Shown in pieces: positions 49,213 through 58,943 of a stretch of DNA of 64,000 nucleotides (positions within the stretch are counted from its first letter, which is position 1; every line of letters starts with the position of its first letter). The stretch is from Trichomonas vaginalis G3. Taxonomy: Eukaryota; Parabasalia; Trichomonadida; Trichomonadidae. Made by a program: the position numbers and the translations under genes. Under the pieces are notes generated by a model. That model did not search any database, was not told where the DNA came from, and worked only from the letters and a program-made list of their open reading frames with translations. The stretch spans positions 19,449,411 through 19,513,410 of the forward strand of contig NC_067203.1 in assembly GCF_026262505.1 (NCBI RefSeq). The letters are read 5' to 3'.

Positions 49213-49420
49213 ATGAGCTCCGAGTCACCGAGAAAACTTGGTCAGATGTTAGCAGCTTACTTCCCTGAGGAGGATGGAAGCGTTACATACGTAAGGTTCA
49301 AAAAACAACGAACCTGGAATTGCGTACCAAATTCGCAATTACATGACCATGGAAGAGTACGAAAGGTTTCTACAAGAGAAACCAGCTCTAAACAACTCAG
49401 AAAAGAAAGAATAAAAAGTT
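49213..49420 (+). pseudogene. Small forward element gene, broken
   Basis: Starts MSSESPRKLGQMLAAYFPEE, 11 bp after AAAAAGTGACA. Short, broken, unknown family. Confidence 0.45.
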
Positions 49421-49442
49421 TAACTCGTAATTGTTTATTTTT

Positions 49443-50021
49443 TTACTTGTATGGGCAAGCTGCAAGAATGAAGTCGACTATCTCGGTCTTTGTCTTGACG
49501 AGCTGGACTGCTCTTGCGAGTACGTCTGTTTTGCGGTCTCCAGCTGGTGTCTGACCTTCGTAATTGCGCATGTTCTTGAGAGCTCCAACTGTAAATGGTT
49601 GTAGGATGAAGAGTCTCTCAGACTGCTTGAGGTAGTCTTCACGGTCACGAACCGAATCTGTGGTACGAGTCGAATCGGTCGATTTGAGGGAAGAGACTGA
49701 AAGCCTGTCTTCTTCCATTGGAGCTGTAGCATACTCTTTGCGTAAGCGGTTCAGACCTTCCTCGAACTCTTGGTCTCTCTTGGATTGAGATTGGAATTGT
49801 GGGGCAGGGTTTTGCATAAACATCCAAGGGTTGGGGAAGTAAGGCATAGGCTGAGGAGGAGGGTAGTTCGGGAAGCCTTGTGGTAGGTAGTAACCTTGAG
49901 GTGGAAATTGGTAGTAATTTGGTGGAGGGACTTGCTGGAACTGAGGTTGCTGAGGTGCAGGGGCTGGTGCTTTAGGTTCCTCTGGTTTGGGAATGGGCTC
50001 GGTTGGTGGGACGTCGGACAT
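49443..50021 (-). CDS. Pro/Gln-rich element protein, 192 aa
   Basis: From the ATG at 50019-50021: MSDVPPTEPIPKPEEPKAPA, then a Pro/Tyr/Gln-rich segment (PPPNYYQFPPQGYYLPQGF), and a helical, charged C-terminal half (EEGLNRLRKEYATAPMEED ... VDFILAACPYK). GC is higher than in neighbouring element genes. Pro/Tyr-rich tails with PPxY-like patterns occur in viral proteins that recruit host factors; none is exact here. Function unknown. Only its first codons survive in copy A. Confidence 0.6.
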   Translation of the reverse strand: MSDVPPTEPIPKPEEPKAPAPAPQQPQFQQVPPPNYYQFPPQGYYLPQGFPNYPPPQPMPYFPNPWMFMQNPAPQFQSQSKRDQEFEEGLNRLRKEYATAPMEEDRLSVSSLKSTDSTRTTDSVRDREDYLKQSERLFILQPFTVGALKNMRNYEGQTPAGDRKTDVLARAVQLVKTKTEIVDFILAACPYK

Positions 50022-50249
50022 CTGTTTGTGGCTTAACCGTCGAAGGAAAAAACCTTTCCTGTCGGAAGGAAAAACCTTTCCTGTCGGAAGGAAAAACCTT
50101 TCCTGTCGGAAGGAAAAACTTTTTCTGAAGTTCGACCAAAAGTTCTCAATTTTCGAAAATTTGAATGGTTTACGGACGGACAACTGGAAGAGTCCTTCCT
50201 GTCGTCGGGAAAATTTTTTCCAGTTGTCGGGAAAATATTTTCCTGTCGG
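50022..50249. repeat. Divergent start region built of GGAAAAACCTTTCC-type repeats
   Basis: Tandem 22-bp units CCTTTCCTGTCGGAAGGAAA (+2) at about 50050-50115, then TTCCAGTTGTCGGGAAAA units. The homologous 4300-4560 in copy A keeps the same frame of conserved blocks but carries mostly TTTTTTTCCAGTTGTCGGG units. Lies between two divergent starts, so probably regulatory. Confidence 0.6.
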
Positions 50250-50639
50250 ATGGAAGGACTCGGAATACCAGAAGGATTTGACGAGGCAATTTACCTTATA
50301 GAGATAAATGAAGTTGTTAAGCAGTACTTGCGCAGGGTAATGAAGCCCAAGGTCAAGTTCACCACTATTTCTGGAAGGTCTACACTTCAGCTCGAGACTT
50401 CGACTGGAATTCCAATTCAAATACCAGACGGGACAGCCTACGATGGCATAAAGGACGCCAAAAGAGAAGCTCTTGTTAAGTTCCTAAACAAACGTCCTTG
50501 GATAAAAATACCAAACAAGGAGAACCCCCTACCCCATATGAAATTGGCAATTCAGTCTCTCCTTCACTTCTCGGGTCAGCCGTTCTACATAACCTGTGAA
50601 GGCGACATCCAACCAGTTCAGTCAACCTTAACGTTTTGA
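50250..50639 (+). CDS. Unknown 129-aa element protein
   Basis: Starts MEGLGIPEGFDEAIYLIEIN. Mixed alpha/beta with VKFTTISGRSTLQLETSTGI and a C-terminal LLHFSGQPFYITCEGDIQPV. The N-terminal codons recur in the copy A remnant at about 4575-4628. Not recognised. Confidence 0.55.
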   Translation: MEGLGIPEGFDEAIYLIEINEVVKQYLRRVMKPKVKFTTISGRSTLQLETSTGIPIQIPDGTAYDGIKDAKREALVKFLNKRPWIKIPNKENPLPHMKLAIQSLLHFSGQPFYITCEGDIQPVQSTLTF

Positions 50640-50666
50640 GTAAAAACATTTTTTTTCATTTTTTGA

Positions 50667-51251
50667 ATGAAGCAAGTTAAATTCGTCCCACACCAATCTC
50701 AATGGACCGATGAAGAGTTTCAAGCCATGGTTGAAGGCGTTGAGAACGACATAGACGGCGAACTTGAAGGAGCTCAAACCACAATTGCAACCAAAATTGC
50801 AGAAGTCAAGGAACAAATAGCTCCACTTAAAGCTACCAAAGCTACTCTTGACCTCATGGATACTTACCGTTTAGAAGTAAAGAGTGGAATAAGACAATTA
50901 AAATTAAAACTTCTAAACTACGAAGCTATACTCCAAAAGTTAGCAGAAATGAGAAGACTTTACCAGAGCTACTTACATGTAAGGGACTTACCTTCAAGCA
51001 GTCCGACCAAAGATGAATTTTCTGACATTGTCCCAATTTTGTCCGAAAGTCAGCTCAGATGTTTTGAACTGCTCCCAACATATCCGGAATATGAACGTTT
51101 GCCTGAACTCTTCCGCAATCTCAAAAAACGTTTTTTGGTTCTCATGTTCGAAACTTTTATCGGAAGAGACAACAAACGTTCAGAAGAAGAACAAGATATT
51201 ATTTTAAACTTGTTGTATGACTTAACCGTCATAACAAGCTTTTTGAAGTAA
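50667..51251 (+). CDS. Unknown 194-aa coiled-coil element protein
   Basis: Starts MKQVKFVPHQSQWTDEEFQA. A long helical middle (TTIATKIAEVKEQIAPLKAT ... LKLLNYEAILQKLAEMRRLY) suggests a coiled coil. The C-terminus is a helical bundle. It lies 27 bp after the previous gene and 32 bp before the next, all forward, so a small co-directional set. Not recognised. Confidence 0.55.
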   Translation: MKQVKFVPHQSQWTDEEFQAMVEGVENDIDGELEGAQTTIATKIAEVKEQIAPLKATKATLDLMDTYRLEVKSGIRQLKLKLLNYEAILQKLAEMRRLYQSYLHVRDLPSSSPTKDEFSDIVPILSESQLRCFELLPTYPEYERLPELFRNLKKRFLVLMFETFIGRDNKRSEEEQDIILNLLYDLTVITSFLK

Positions 51252-51283
51252 AACCGTCATTCTCAAACCACTTCATTTTTTCG

Positions 51284-51994
51284 ATGTCCGAACAAGCACC
51301 GAAGCCGAACACAATGGCAGATGTCCTTTCAATGTTGCCAGACAAGCGCCCAGTTCAAATTCAAATTTTGAATTTGAAAGCTCATCTGACAAACACCGTT
51401 AAGACTCTCCAAAGTAGTCTTATGGAAGAGATGACCAAGCTCAAAGCCGATGTCCTCATGAACCAAGCTTCCAATGAGAAATGCCTGAATGATTTGACGG
51501 AAACCTTGCGCATTTACGCGAGAGAGAACCGAGACCTTGCCAGACTCATCTACCGTTTCTTCGAAGAGATAGACGCCATCTGGAAGGTACTCGGAAAGGA
51601 CAGAACCTCCAACACCGTAATTCGTGAGTACCAAATTGAAGAAGGAATTTTCGAGGAAGAAGAGAAACACGAAGAAGAAGAGAAACACGAAGAAGAAGAG
51701 GAAGAAGAGAAACACAAAGAAGAGGAAGTTTGGGCAACCCTTGTTGCCGATGACACTTACGAAATTTCCCAACCCTACCCATATCAAATCCGCAACAAGG
51801 AGACAGGCAAGGTTCTTACCCCAGTCCTCAACAACTTGGGACACTTGAACCTTAACCTTCGGAATCGCGGTTCAATCTCCATGGGCAAGCTTGTCGCAAT
51901 TCAATGGGTTCCAAATCCAGACAAGAAGACGAGGGTCAGACACATTGACGGTGACAAGCTCAACAACCGTAAGGAGAACCTCGAGTGGTTCTAA
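51284..51994 (+). CDS. Coiled-coil / HNH (NUMOD-HNH_3-like) protein
   Basis: 236 residues. The N-terminal ~110 are helical. A Glu/Lys/His repeat (EEEEKHEEEEKHEEEE) near residues 124-148 links to a C-terminal module: ISQPYPYQIRNKETGKVLTP, GSISMGKLVAIQWVPNPDKK, then RHIDGDKLNNRKENLEWF, the HNH_3 signature. Unrelated N-terminus compared with the 9822 gene. Likely a DNA-cutting or DNA-binding accessory protein. GC-richer than its neighbours, which may point to separate acquisition. Confidence 0.72.
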   Translation: MSEQAPKPNTMADVLSMLPDKRPVQIQILNLKAHLTNTVKTLQSSLMEEMTKLKADVLMNQASNEKCLNDLTETLRIYARENRDLARLIYRFFEEIDAIWKVLGKDRTSNTVIREYQIEEGIFEEEEKHEEEEKHEEEEEEEKHKEEEVWATLVADDTYEISQPYPYQIRNKETGKVLTPVLNNLGHLNLNLRNRGSISMGKLVAIQWVPNPDKKTRVRHIDGDKLNNRKENLEWF

Positions 51995-52043
51995 GAGTAA
52001 AAAAATTTTATTTTAGGGGGAAACCCCGAGTAAATTTAGGTGT

Positions 52044-52307
52044 TTAGTTCATTAAGTGGGTTAAATTAAGGGTAATTTGGACAAGTAGTTCCTGACCCCT
52101 GAATTGGACTCTTTCGTCATCCCAGTTGCCTAGGAGGTCGTCCCAGAGGAGTTGGTAGAATTGCCAATCCAAGGACGATTTGTCCTCCCAGGCATTGAGG
52201 ATGTACTGCTCGTAGAGTTTCATGACCTCTGCCTTGCACCAGACACCCTCTCCCTTGGAACGTAAGGCTTCTTCGAAGTGCTCGAATGCGATTGGCTGCG
52301 GGACCAT
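52044..52307 (-). CDS. Unknown 87-aa acidic element protein
   Basis: From the ATG at 52305-52307: MVPQPIAFEHFEEALRSKGE, Trp-rich middle (SLDWQFYQLLWDDLLGNWDD). Compact helical protein, unknown. Confidence 0.5.
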   Translation of the reverse strand: MVPQPIAFEHFEEALRSKGEGVWCKAEVMKLYEQYILNAWEDKSSLDWQFYQLLWDDLLGNWDDERVQFRGQELLVQITLNLTHLMN

Positions 52308-52337
52308 CTGAAATGACACTTTTTGTCCGTTTGGTCA

Positions 52338-52445
52338 ATGTTCGTGTCTCGTGTCATAGTCGACGAAAATACAAACAAACAGGTTATATATGAGTTTGAG
52401 ACCAAGAATGGTGTAACTCGACCTGTCCGATTCAAATTCGAATAA
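52338..52445 (+). CDS. Possible 35-aa element protein
   Basis: MFVSRVIVDENTNKQVIYEF and a basic end RPVRFKFE. Divergent from 52307, with GACACTTTTTGTC between them. The strand-like pattern resembles the small ORF around 49213, but evidence is thin. Confidence 0.35.
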   Translation: MFVSRVIVDENTNKQVIYEFETKNGVTRPVRFKFE

Positions 52446-52452
52446 AAATTTT

Positions 52453-54600
52453 TTACTTCATGCAATGTTTTATTTCTGTGCCGTCTTCAAGTATACCCCA
52501 GTACTTACGCTTGGAGAGAACATGAACTTCGGAAAATACCTTGTCTAGCTTAAAACAGCCCATCTTTTCACCGACCATGCCCATTTCAATGAGTTTGTTG
52601 TACCCTTCTTCGTTCGTCATGAGTGCGTCAATGTTCTCATAGTAAACCACAACTTTCGATTTGACTTCGGAGAAGAATTTGTTGTAGTTGTCAAGGACTG
52701 CTTTTGCGAACTGAGGGTAAGACCAATGTTCGACAATAGGTTTTAATGTGGTTACTAAGCCACTTTGACCTTGAGTGAATTCGTACTTCAAAACAAAAGG
52801 AGAAAACCTTTCAACAAAGTTGTCGACCTTCTCATAATGTTTACTCTTCATCTCTTGAGGTTTCTTAATGGAATATCCCATGTCGAATTCATAAGCAATT
52901 TGAGTGTCATTGCAAGTTTGGGGTTTGAAGCTTTCCTAATATCATACAGTTGTTGTATGACTTTTCCAACTGTATAGTTCCTTCCCGAGAACTCACCATC
53001 TTCGTTTGGAATTCCAGTCGGAATATATTGGACAAACCTCATGTATGCAGCGTTAAGGTCGACATAGTATATCTTTTCATCTGAGTCGAACTTGTCGCAA
53101 CCAATTGGTCCAGTTTGTGGAATTCAAGTGAGTCTCTTATCTTCTGAGAAACTTCTCCTGTTATCTATAAACATCGTCGAAGCAAACCTGTTTCATATAA
53201 AACCTTCTGACCTAACTCAGATGCTCTCCAATACAATTTGACGTCAATTGGATGTCTCAATGGAGTTTGTTTATAGCATCTTGAAGTTCTTGCAACCTCA
53301 TTGGAAGTTCTTCTGGTTCAGGTTGGTATCCGAACAATCCAACTCCTTTTGGAATTGTTGTACTTCTTTTGTACTAGAACTTTGTCTGGAACAACTTTTG
53401 GTCTTGCTAACAATGAAAAGTTTGTTTCGTCTTTTGGTACAAAAGTTTCTGTCAGCTTGTCATCTGGAATTGGTTCCAACAAACCTTTCTCGAAAAGAAT
53501 GTTTACAGCTCTGACAATGTTGCACTTGCCTTTTCCGAACAATGGGTTTGTAAGACTTTCGTTCACATGAAGTGGTTGTGGACAATTGCAATCTTCAACC
53601 ATGGTAAGTCTTTGTCACAACATAGTCGTCATGTGAAGAACCTTTAGCTGTAGGTATGTTGACTCGGATATTGACATTTGCCAACGGTGCAATTTTTGCC
53701 AATTGACTCTGAGAATGTACTTGTCTTCACACATGACTCAAGATACTTCATCTTCTCTTCTGAAACAAGACCAGAGTTCCTGAGACATGTAAGAATACAA
53801 GGTTCATTGACAATTGTTTCAATTGAATTGTAAATTCCATACCTTGTCAAGTCAATGTCAGACTTATTTATGAACGGGAAGTATCCAGCATGTTGTCTGA
53901 CTGCTTGAGGGTTAGGTTGGTACCATTCGAACTTGACACTTGCAATTCCTTCAATTGCATTCAAAATGTCTGAGTCGGAGTCAACCATTTGTTCTCTCTT
54001 TGTAGTCTTGAAAGCGTCAAGAAGCATTGCAGCTGTTGTGACATTGCCATGCGCATAGTATATATGACCGTCCAAATCTGTTATGGTCAATCTGAGATTG
54101 TATCCTTTCTTATTTCCGTCTTGTATGGCAGCAAGTACTCCCATGAAGCCTTCTTTGTTCTTTCCTTCGTCAAAGTTTACTGTAAAGGTTCGACCAGATG
54201 TAATTTGACTTCTAACTTCACGATACTTTTCATATGCATATCTTGTTCTTTCCATGGGAGCATGTGCGTCTTCACCTTTTCCTTTTTTCCTTCTCAAAGG
54301 ATGCAATTGTTCGTCATGTTTCCAGTAGAATCTGGCAAAGCCGTCGTGTCCTTCAACTTGAGGTTCACTAACATCGAAAGGCATGTCCATAAGACGTTCT
54401 TCTTCTAACCTCTCTAGTCTGTTTGGATAATTTGCACGTGCTGTTTCCAAATCCATTTCGTAGCGAAGACCAGACAATTTGTCATAGACTTTTATGGGTC
54501 TTCCCTTCCTATATTTAAACTTCTTTGAAACTCTCCAACCATATCTTTCTAACTCTGCTTTTATTCTAGCAGACCTTCTATCCATTCTATACGGGGGCAT
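52453..54600 (-). pseudogene. Family B (protein-primed type) DNA polymerase, broken
   Basis: Start at 54598-54600 (MPPYRMDRRSARIKAELERY). A large N-terminal region includes HAGYFPFINKSDIDLTRYGI. Palm motifs of family B polymerases are seen as YYVDLNAAYMRF (motif A) and a KLLMNST segment (motif B), and the end reads YWGILEDGTEIKHCMK. Far shorter than the usual Polinton polymerase and broken at several places, so not functional here. Family assignment rests on order and motif fit. Confidence 0.78.
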
Positions 54601-54629
54601 TTTTATAAAAATAAAAAAATGTTTTTTCT

Positions 54630-55214
54630 TTACTTTACATAACCGCCTGCTGCCATAAGTCTTTGACGCCAACCCATACCAGCTAATGAAGGTTGACTTG
54701 GTTTAGTTTGGAAACTAAACTTTGGTTTTGGTTTATCTTCAGTTTTTGGTTTCTCTTCTTCTATCGGTTTTTCGTCACTTTTCGGTTCCTCTGACTTTAC
54801 CTCACCTGCAGGAACAGTTGTGTCGTCAACATCTTCATAAATATCATATGCCATTTGTTTTTGTTTTCCTTTCAACTTTTTGTGTTTGTTGTAAAGTTTA
54901 GAATATTTCGACTCTAAGTCAATGAGATGTTCTATAATGAACTGTTGGTCAGTGAAGTAAACTTTTCCATCTGTTGTCTCGAAAGCTCCTTCAGACTTCA
55001 ATATTTTATTTGTGAGAGTCTGTTTCTTTTTTGAGATACTTGCCGTTCCATTTCTATGAAAAGTGACTTTGTAGTTAGGGTTTGTATTTCCAGACCTGGC
55101 ACTTTCTATTATTGAATTTTTCTCTTCATCTGTAAGTTCTTTGACAGGTTTTGACAATGGTTCTGAACTTTTTGTTTGTGGTGTCAAATCTACCGTTTCA
55201 ACTTCTTCGGTCAT
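54630..55214 (-). CDS. 194-aa conserved element protein, copy B
   Basis: Whole copy of the 964-1548 protein, C-terminus GMGWRQRLMAAGGYVK. Lies 29 bp from the polymerase start. Confidence 0.7.
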   Translation of the reverse strand: MTEEVETVDLTPQTKSSEPLSKPVKELTDEEKNSIIESARSGNTNPNYKVTFHRNGTASISKKKQTLTNKILKSEGAFETTDGKVYFTDQQFIIEHLIDLESKYSKLYNKHKKLKGKQKQMAYDIYEDVDDTTVPAGEVKSEEPKSDEKPIEEEKPKTEDKPKPKFSFQTKPSQPSLAGMGWRQRLMAAGGYVK

Positions 55215-55233
55215 TTCATCTCAGTAAAAAATT

Positions 55234-55389
55234 TTAGTTTGGTTTGTTTTCAACTGGTTGTTTAGGTTTTTTAAGTCGGTCTAAAACTTCCTGAGGTATA
55301 GGAAGAACTTGACAAACACGTGGTTGTGTAACTACTGGAAGTCGACAAATCCATCTTGAACCCATTTGTCTCAATGCTGTATTGTTCAT
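55234..55389 (-). CDS. 51-aa conserved element protein, copy B
   Basis: Same 51-codon frame as at 789-944 and 11235-11390, with the ACTGAGATGAA leader. Confidence 0.65.
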   Translation of the reverse strand: MNNTALRQMGSRWICRLPVVTQPRVCQVLPIPQEVLDRLKKPKQPVENKPN

Positions 55390-55408
55390 TTCATCTCAGT
55401 AAAAAAAT

Positions 55409-55810
55409 TTACATTCCCCACGTTTGAGGCGGTTGCGGTTGGTTGTTGTTTACCCACTGTTGTGCATGGTTATATCCTCTGTTAAAGAATCTTTCACCTT
55501 GGTCCATGTAGTGCCCTGCTTGGTTATAGTAGTCATTTGCTTTGTTATAGTAGTTTCCTGCTTGTCTTCCTACATTGTCCATCCATCCTTGAACTTTTCC
55601 TCTTGTTTCAGGATTTGGAATAAGATTTGCTGCATCTCGTGCTACATCCCAACCTTTCTGTACAGTTTGTATAATAGGTTGTGCTTTCTCTTTAAGTATA
55701 CCTAATGTACTCAAAATCTTCCTTCCAACTCCAAATACACCTCTGGCTATTGTTCCCACTGCGGGTAAAAATCTGGATGCAACTCCTGCTAATGCGCCAA
55801 ATAAACCCAT
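55409..55810 (-). CDS. Small amphipathic virion-type protein, copy B
   Basis: 133 residues, near-identical to the two copies in A. Divergent from the integrase across 17 bp. Confidence 0.7.
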   Translation of the reverse strand: MGLFGALAGVASRFLPAVGTIARGVFGVGRKILSTLGILKEKAQPIIQTVQKGWDVARDAANLIPNPETRGKVQGWMDNVGRQAGNYYNKANDYYNQAGHYMDQGERFFNRGYNHAQQWVNNNQPQPPQTWGM

Positions 55811-55827
55811 TTCTTATAGGGTAAAAA

Positions 55828-56787
55828 ATGACGAATCCAAACAAGGACCCCTATGTTTCTAAAGCGACAAAGAAAGCACTCATGGTAAAAATCTTTAGTT
55901 CAACACCAAATGCTTGGTTTATGGATATCTTGGAAAACATTCCGAGGTATAGAGAAGATGGACCACCATACTGGCTAATATTTGTTGGTCAAAACACAAG
56001 ATACTGTGAAGCCATACCATTATGGTCCAAAAATATTTTAGATGTGAAAACTGCTTTGACAATATTCGTTGACAAATACCATCCAACAAAACTGACATCT
56101 GACTGTGAAAGTTCTTTCAAATCAGACGATATTAAAAACTATCTGCGTTCAAAAAATGTAAACCAATATTTCATTGTCGACCAAAACCATTCTGCTCTTG
56201 GTGTCATTGACAGTTGTATAAAAATCTTAAGAGACTTAAACCAACCACAAGGTGGTGAGGTAGATGAAATGTCATATGACGACAAATATAGACACTTCTC
56301 CATGGCAAAGATGAGACAAGTTTTAAATATTTACAATAGCCGTAAACAAAAAGGTTTGGGAAACCACTCCCCCGAAGAAATGAAAAACAACCCTGACTTA
56401 GAGAAAGACTATATATTTAATAGTTTAGTCAAAAGAGACAAACAAGAAAGAATGCCAGGCTTCAAACTTCAGAAAGGTGACAAAGTAAAAATAGAAATAC
56501 CTAAACGCGACCCATATGAAAATACTATTGACTATGACAACAATGGGAACTCGACAGGTACTCACCTTCGTGTTCGTAAAAATAGAAGAAAGTATACAAG
56601 AGAATATTATGAAGTTTTAGGCAAACATGGCAAAATGTACAGACTGCAAGCAGAAGATAAAACTACTATTGTCAGACCTCGTTTCAAACTTGTCAAAGTT
56701 CAAGGTGGTATACTTTCAAAGACAGTTCCTAACAAATATAAGACAACTCCTGACGAATATGCTAAAGAAGTTGAAAATGACGACTAA
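55828..56787 (+). CDS. Maverick integrase (DDE, retroviral type), whole
   Basis: 319 residues. Catalytic segments: NAWFMDILENIP (first Asp), KLTSDCESSFKSDD (second Asp), and HSALGVIDSCIKILRDL, where the third acidic position, 35 residues after the second, is Asp rather than the usual Glu. The C-terminal RKYTREYYEVLGKHGKMYRL resembles the SH3/chromo-like tail of such integrases. Inserts element DNA into the genome. Its stop overlaps the convergent fibre stop (CTAA). Looks whole. Confidence 0.9.
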   Translation: MTNPNKDPYVSKATKKALMVKIFSSTPNAWFMDILENIPRYREDGPPYWLIFVGQNTRYCEAIPLWSKNILDVKTALTIFVDKYHPTKLTSDCESSFKSDDIKNYLRSKNVNQYFIVDQNHSALGVIDSCIKILRDLNQPQGGEVDEMSYDDKYRHFSMAKMRQVLNIYNSRKQKGLGNHSPEEMKNNPDLEKDYIFNSLVKRDKQERMPGFKLQKGDKVKIEIPKRDPYENTIDYDNNGNSTGTHLRVRKNRRKYTREYYEVLGKHGKMYRLQAEDKTTIVRPRFKLVKVQGGILSKTVPNKYKTTPDEYAKEVENDD

Positions 56788-58073
56788 GCATTTCTATACC
56801 ATGCGTAAACTGTCATGTAAGGTGGCATGTAGTCTTTACTTTGTCCCGTTGTTTGCGTATACCCTGAAACGCGATGTGTATGGTTTCCTCCTCCCTCAGT
56901 GTTACTCCAGTAACAATTTATAGCAAACTTAACGTTGTCTTTAACATCATATCCTTTACCTTTTGTCATTCCTGACCAATCCCAATATCTATGCTTATGC
57001 CAACCTGCTTGAGATGTACTTAAATCTATGTAGTGACTGTGTGCAGGTAAATTTTCACCTGAAATCGTTTTACTTCCACCTGTTTCCTTTGAAGAGTTTG
57101 CACAATACAAAAACCTGTCGACTATTTGAGTCCAAGTTCCAAAACCAAGTACTACTTCTGGTCTGGTAGAGTTCATTGACGTATAAATAGAACCTATAGG
57201 ATATACTGTTTGAAGTATTTCTGTCTTTAATGTTTGAAGCTCTGTTTTGTCTGCTTTTTTATATAACTTTTCTTCAAGTTCATTTACGTCAGAGATGCTA
57301 TGTCTATGATATTTTTGTGGGTATGTTCCTTCTGTCCATGCGAAAATACGTTCTTTTGTTGCATCTACATATCCTTTTATCCATGTCGAGTCTGCTTTTG
57401 TATTCCTTAACTCTGTAACACCTTTCTCAAGCTCTTTCAACTGTTGTCCATCTTCCATTAAACCTCTGGTATGACTTGAAACCGTTTGTGCCAACATATC
57501 TACAGTTTCTTTGTCGGCTTTAAGGTCTAAACACCCTGAAACCCATCCTGTATCAGCTTTCGTTTTTAAAATCTTCGATGTCCGTTCATTATACCATTCA
57601 ACCCTTTCTTTAATTTCATTGTCTTTTTCATCCACATATTCCTTATCTGCCTTCTTCACTAACGCACTAGCCACGCATGCTAACTCATCGTTAACATATG
57701 TTTTGTCAGCTTTCTTTTCAACATCCTCTTTTGTTGCATATGTTGCATCTGCTCTGTCATGTTCTTCTTGAACTTTTTCAATGACATACTCTTTGTCAGC
57801 TTTGTTGTCAACATCTGCTTTCAAAAGAAGTTCATCTATAGGTTTCTCGTTTAAAGTTCCTTTTGTTGGATTTATACAAACAGTATGGTTCTTACTGTCT
57901 TGAAACAGAAACTCGTCTGTCATTGGGTTTAATGTCAGTTTTAAGTTTCCTTCTTTCAATGACTCAGATATCTTAGAATAGTTTGAAAAGTTTGTTGTGT
58001 TCTTATTTAGAGCTTGCAAAATGAGTTGTCGGTTGTGTTGTATTTCTCTCATAGACGCTGTTTCTTTCGACAT
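56784..58073 (-). CDS. Phage-type collar fibre protein
   Basis: 429 residues. The N-terminus MSKETASMREIQHNRQLILQ is followed by a long shaft of KADKEYVxEK-type repeats (residues ~90-270). The C-terminal domain has YPIGSIYTSMNSTRPEVVLG, FGTWTQIVDRFLYC, GGSKTISGENLPAHSH, NTEGGGNHTHRVSG and MPPYMTVYAWYRNA. That order is the tail-collar / short-tail-fibre receptor-binding module of bacteriophages. Likely the attachment fibre of the element's virion form. Starts divergently from the 282-aa gene. Looks whole. Confidence 0.85.
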   Translation of the reverse strand: MSKETASMREIQHNRQLILQALNKNTTNFSNYSKISESLKEGNLKLTLNPMTDEFLFQDSKNHTVCINPTKGTLNEKPIDELLLKADVDNKADKEYVIEKVQEEHDRADATYATKEDVEKKADKTYVNDELACVASALVKKADKEYVDEKDNEIKERVEWYNERTSKILKTKADTGWVSGCLDLKADKETVDMLAQTVSSHTRGLMEDGQQLKELEKGVTELRNTKADSTWIKGYVDATKERIFAWTEGTYPQKYHRHSISDVNELEEKLYKKADKTELQTLKTEILQTVYPIGSIYTSMNSTRPEVVLGFGTWTQIVDRFLYCANSSKETGGSKTISGENLPAHSHYIDLSTSQAGWHKHRYWDWSGMTKGKGYDVKDNVKFAINCYWSNTEGGGNHTHRVSGYTQTTGQSKDYMPPYMTVYAWYRNA

Positions 58074-58091
58074 TTTTATTCTAGATAAAAT
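58074..58091. promoter_or_regulatory. 18-bp divergent start region, copy B
   Basis: TTTTATTCTAGATAAAAT-type spacer, identical to 14448-14465. Confidence 0.5.
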
Positions 58092-58939
58092 ATGCTTTCA
58101 ATAGAAAAAGAAAATTCAAGAGTTGCTACAACTAAACCATTAGATGAACTTTTTACTAATGTCGGTCAAAAGTTTGAGACAGAGACCGTAAAGCATGAAG
58201 GCTATCGTTTTGACTACCCTTAAGATGGTTAAGAGACCCATCCGTCACAAAAGCTGTTGGCTTTCGTAGAATGAAGTTCATTTCAGAAGCCATACATGGT
58301 TTCCCATTTACGGTCGCTTTTGAAATTCGATACTATAACAAAGAGAAACGTACGTATGAGAAATTTGAACAGGGAAAACTTTTACAAGTTAGTTTGCTTG
58401 TAAACTTAGAAACAACTCTTCAAGCTTTTCAAGAAAAAATAAACGATATCTATCTCGAATATGCAAAACAGTACAACATTGACGAAGGAGAGTACCATCT
58501 CGATATTATATATGACAGGAAAAATGCAACTGTTAAAATCAATAAAATAGAAGACCTTGGAGAAAACGTTTATATTTCTACAAAATATAACAACTTGGCA
58601 TGGCATAGATTTTTGAGGATGTTAAATCAGCCTGCATGGTATCCAGTACACCCGGACTATTATGAAGTCTCAAACCCTAATGGAACATATGAAAATGTTT
58701 TCGACTCAGATGCTATTATTGTTCATGCTTCATTTTCTGGCGCCCAAAACTCTTTCTTATGCTTGGCAAATGACTTTTACGAAAAACCTACAAAGTTATA
58801 CGAACCACCAAGTGGAAGTATTTCAGACTTTCAAGTATGGTTTACTACAGATGGAAGAAAAAGAATAATTCCATTATACCATGCGTTTTACTTAGAACTT
58901 AGTTTCATATACAACTACTATCGAACGGTAAAAATATAA
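58092..58939 (+). pseudogene. 282-aa structural-type protein, broken copy
   Basis: Near-identical to 14466-15314 and broken here. Retains the EPPSGSISDFQVWFTTDGRK and FIYNYYRTVKI parts. Confidence 0.65.
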
Positions 58940-58943
58940 TTTT

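Noticed and set aside
51329-51844. Reverse open frame opposite the HNH gene
   Set aside because: Its Phe/Leu/Ser run is the complement of the Glu/Lys repeat, and the forward frame has the HNH signature.
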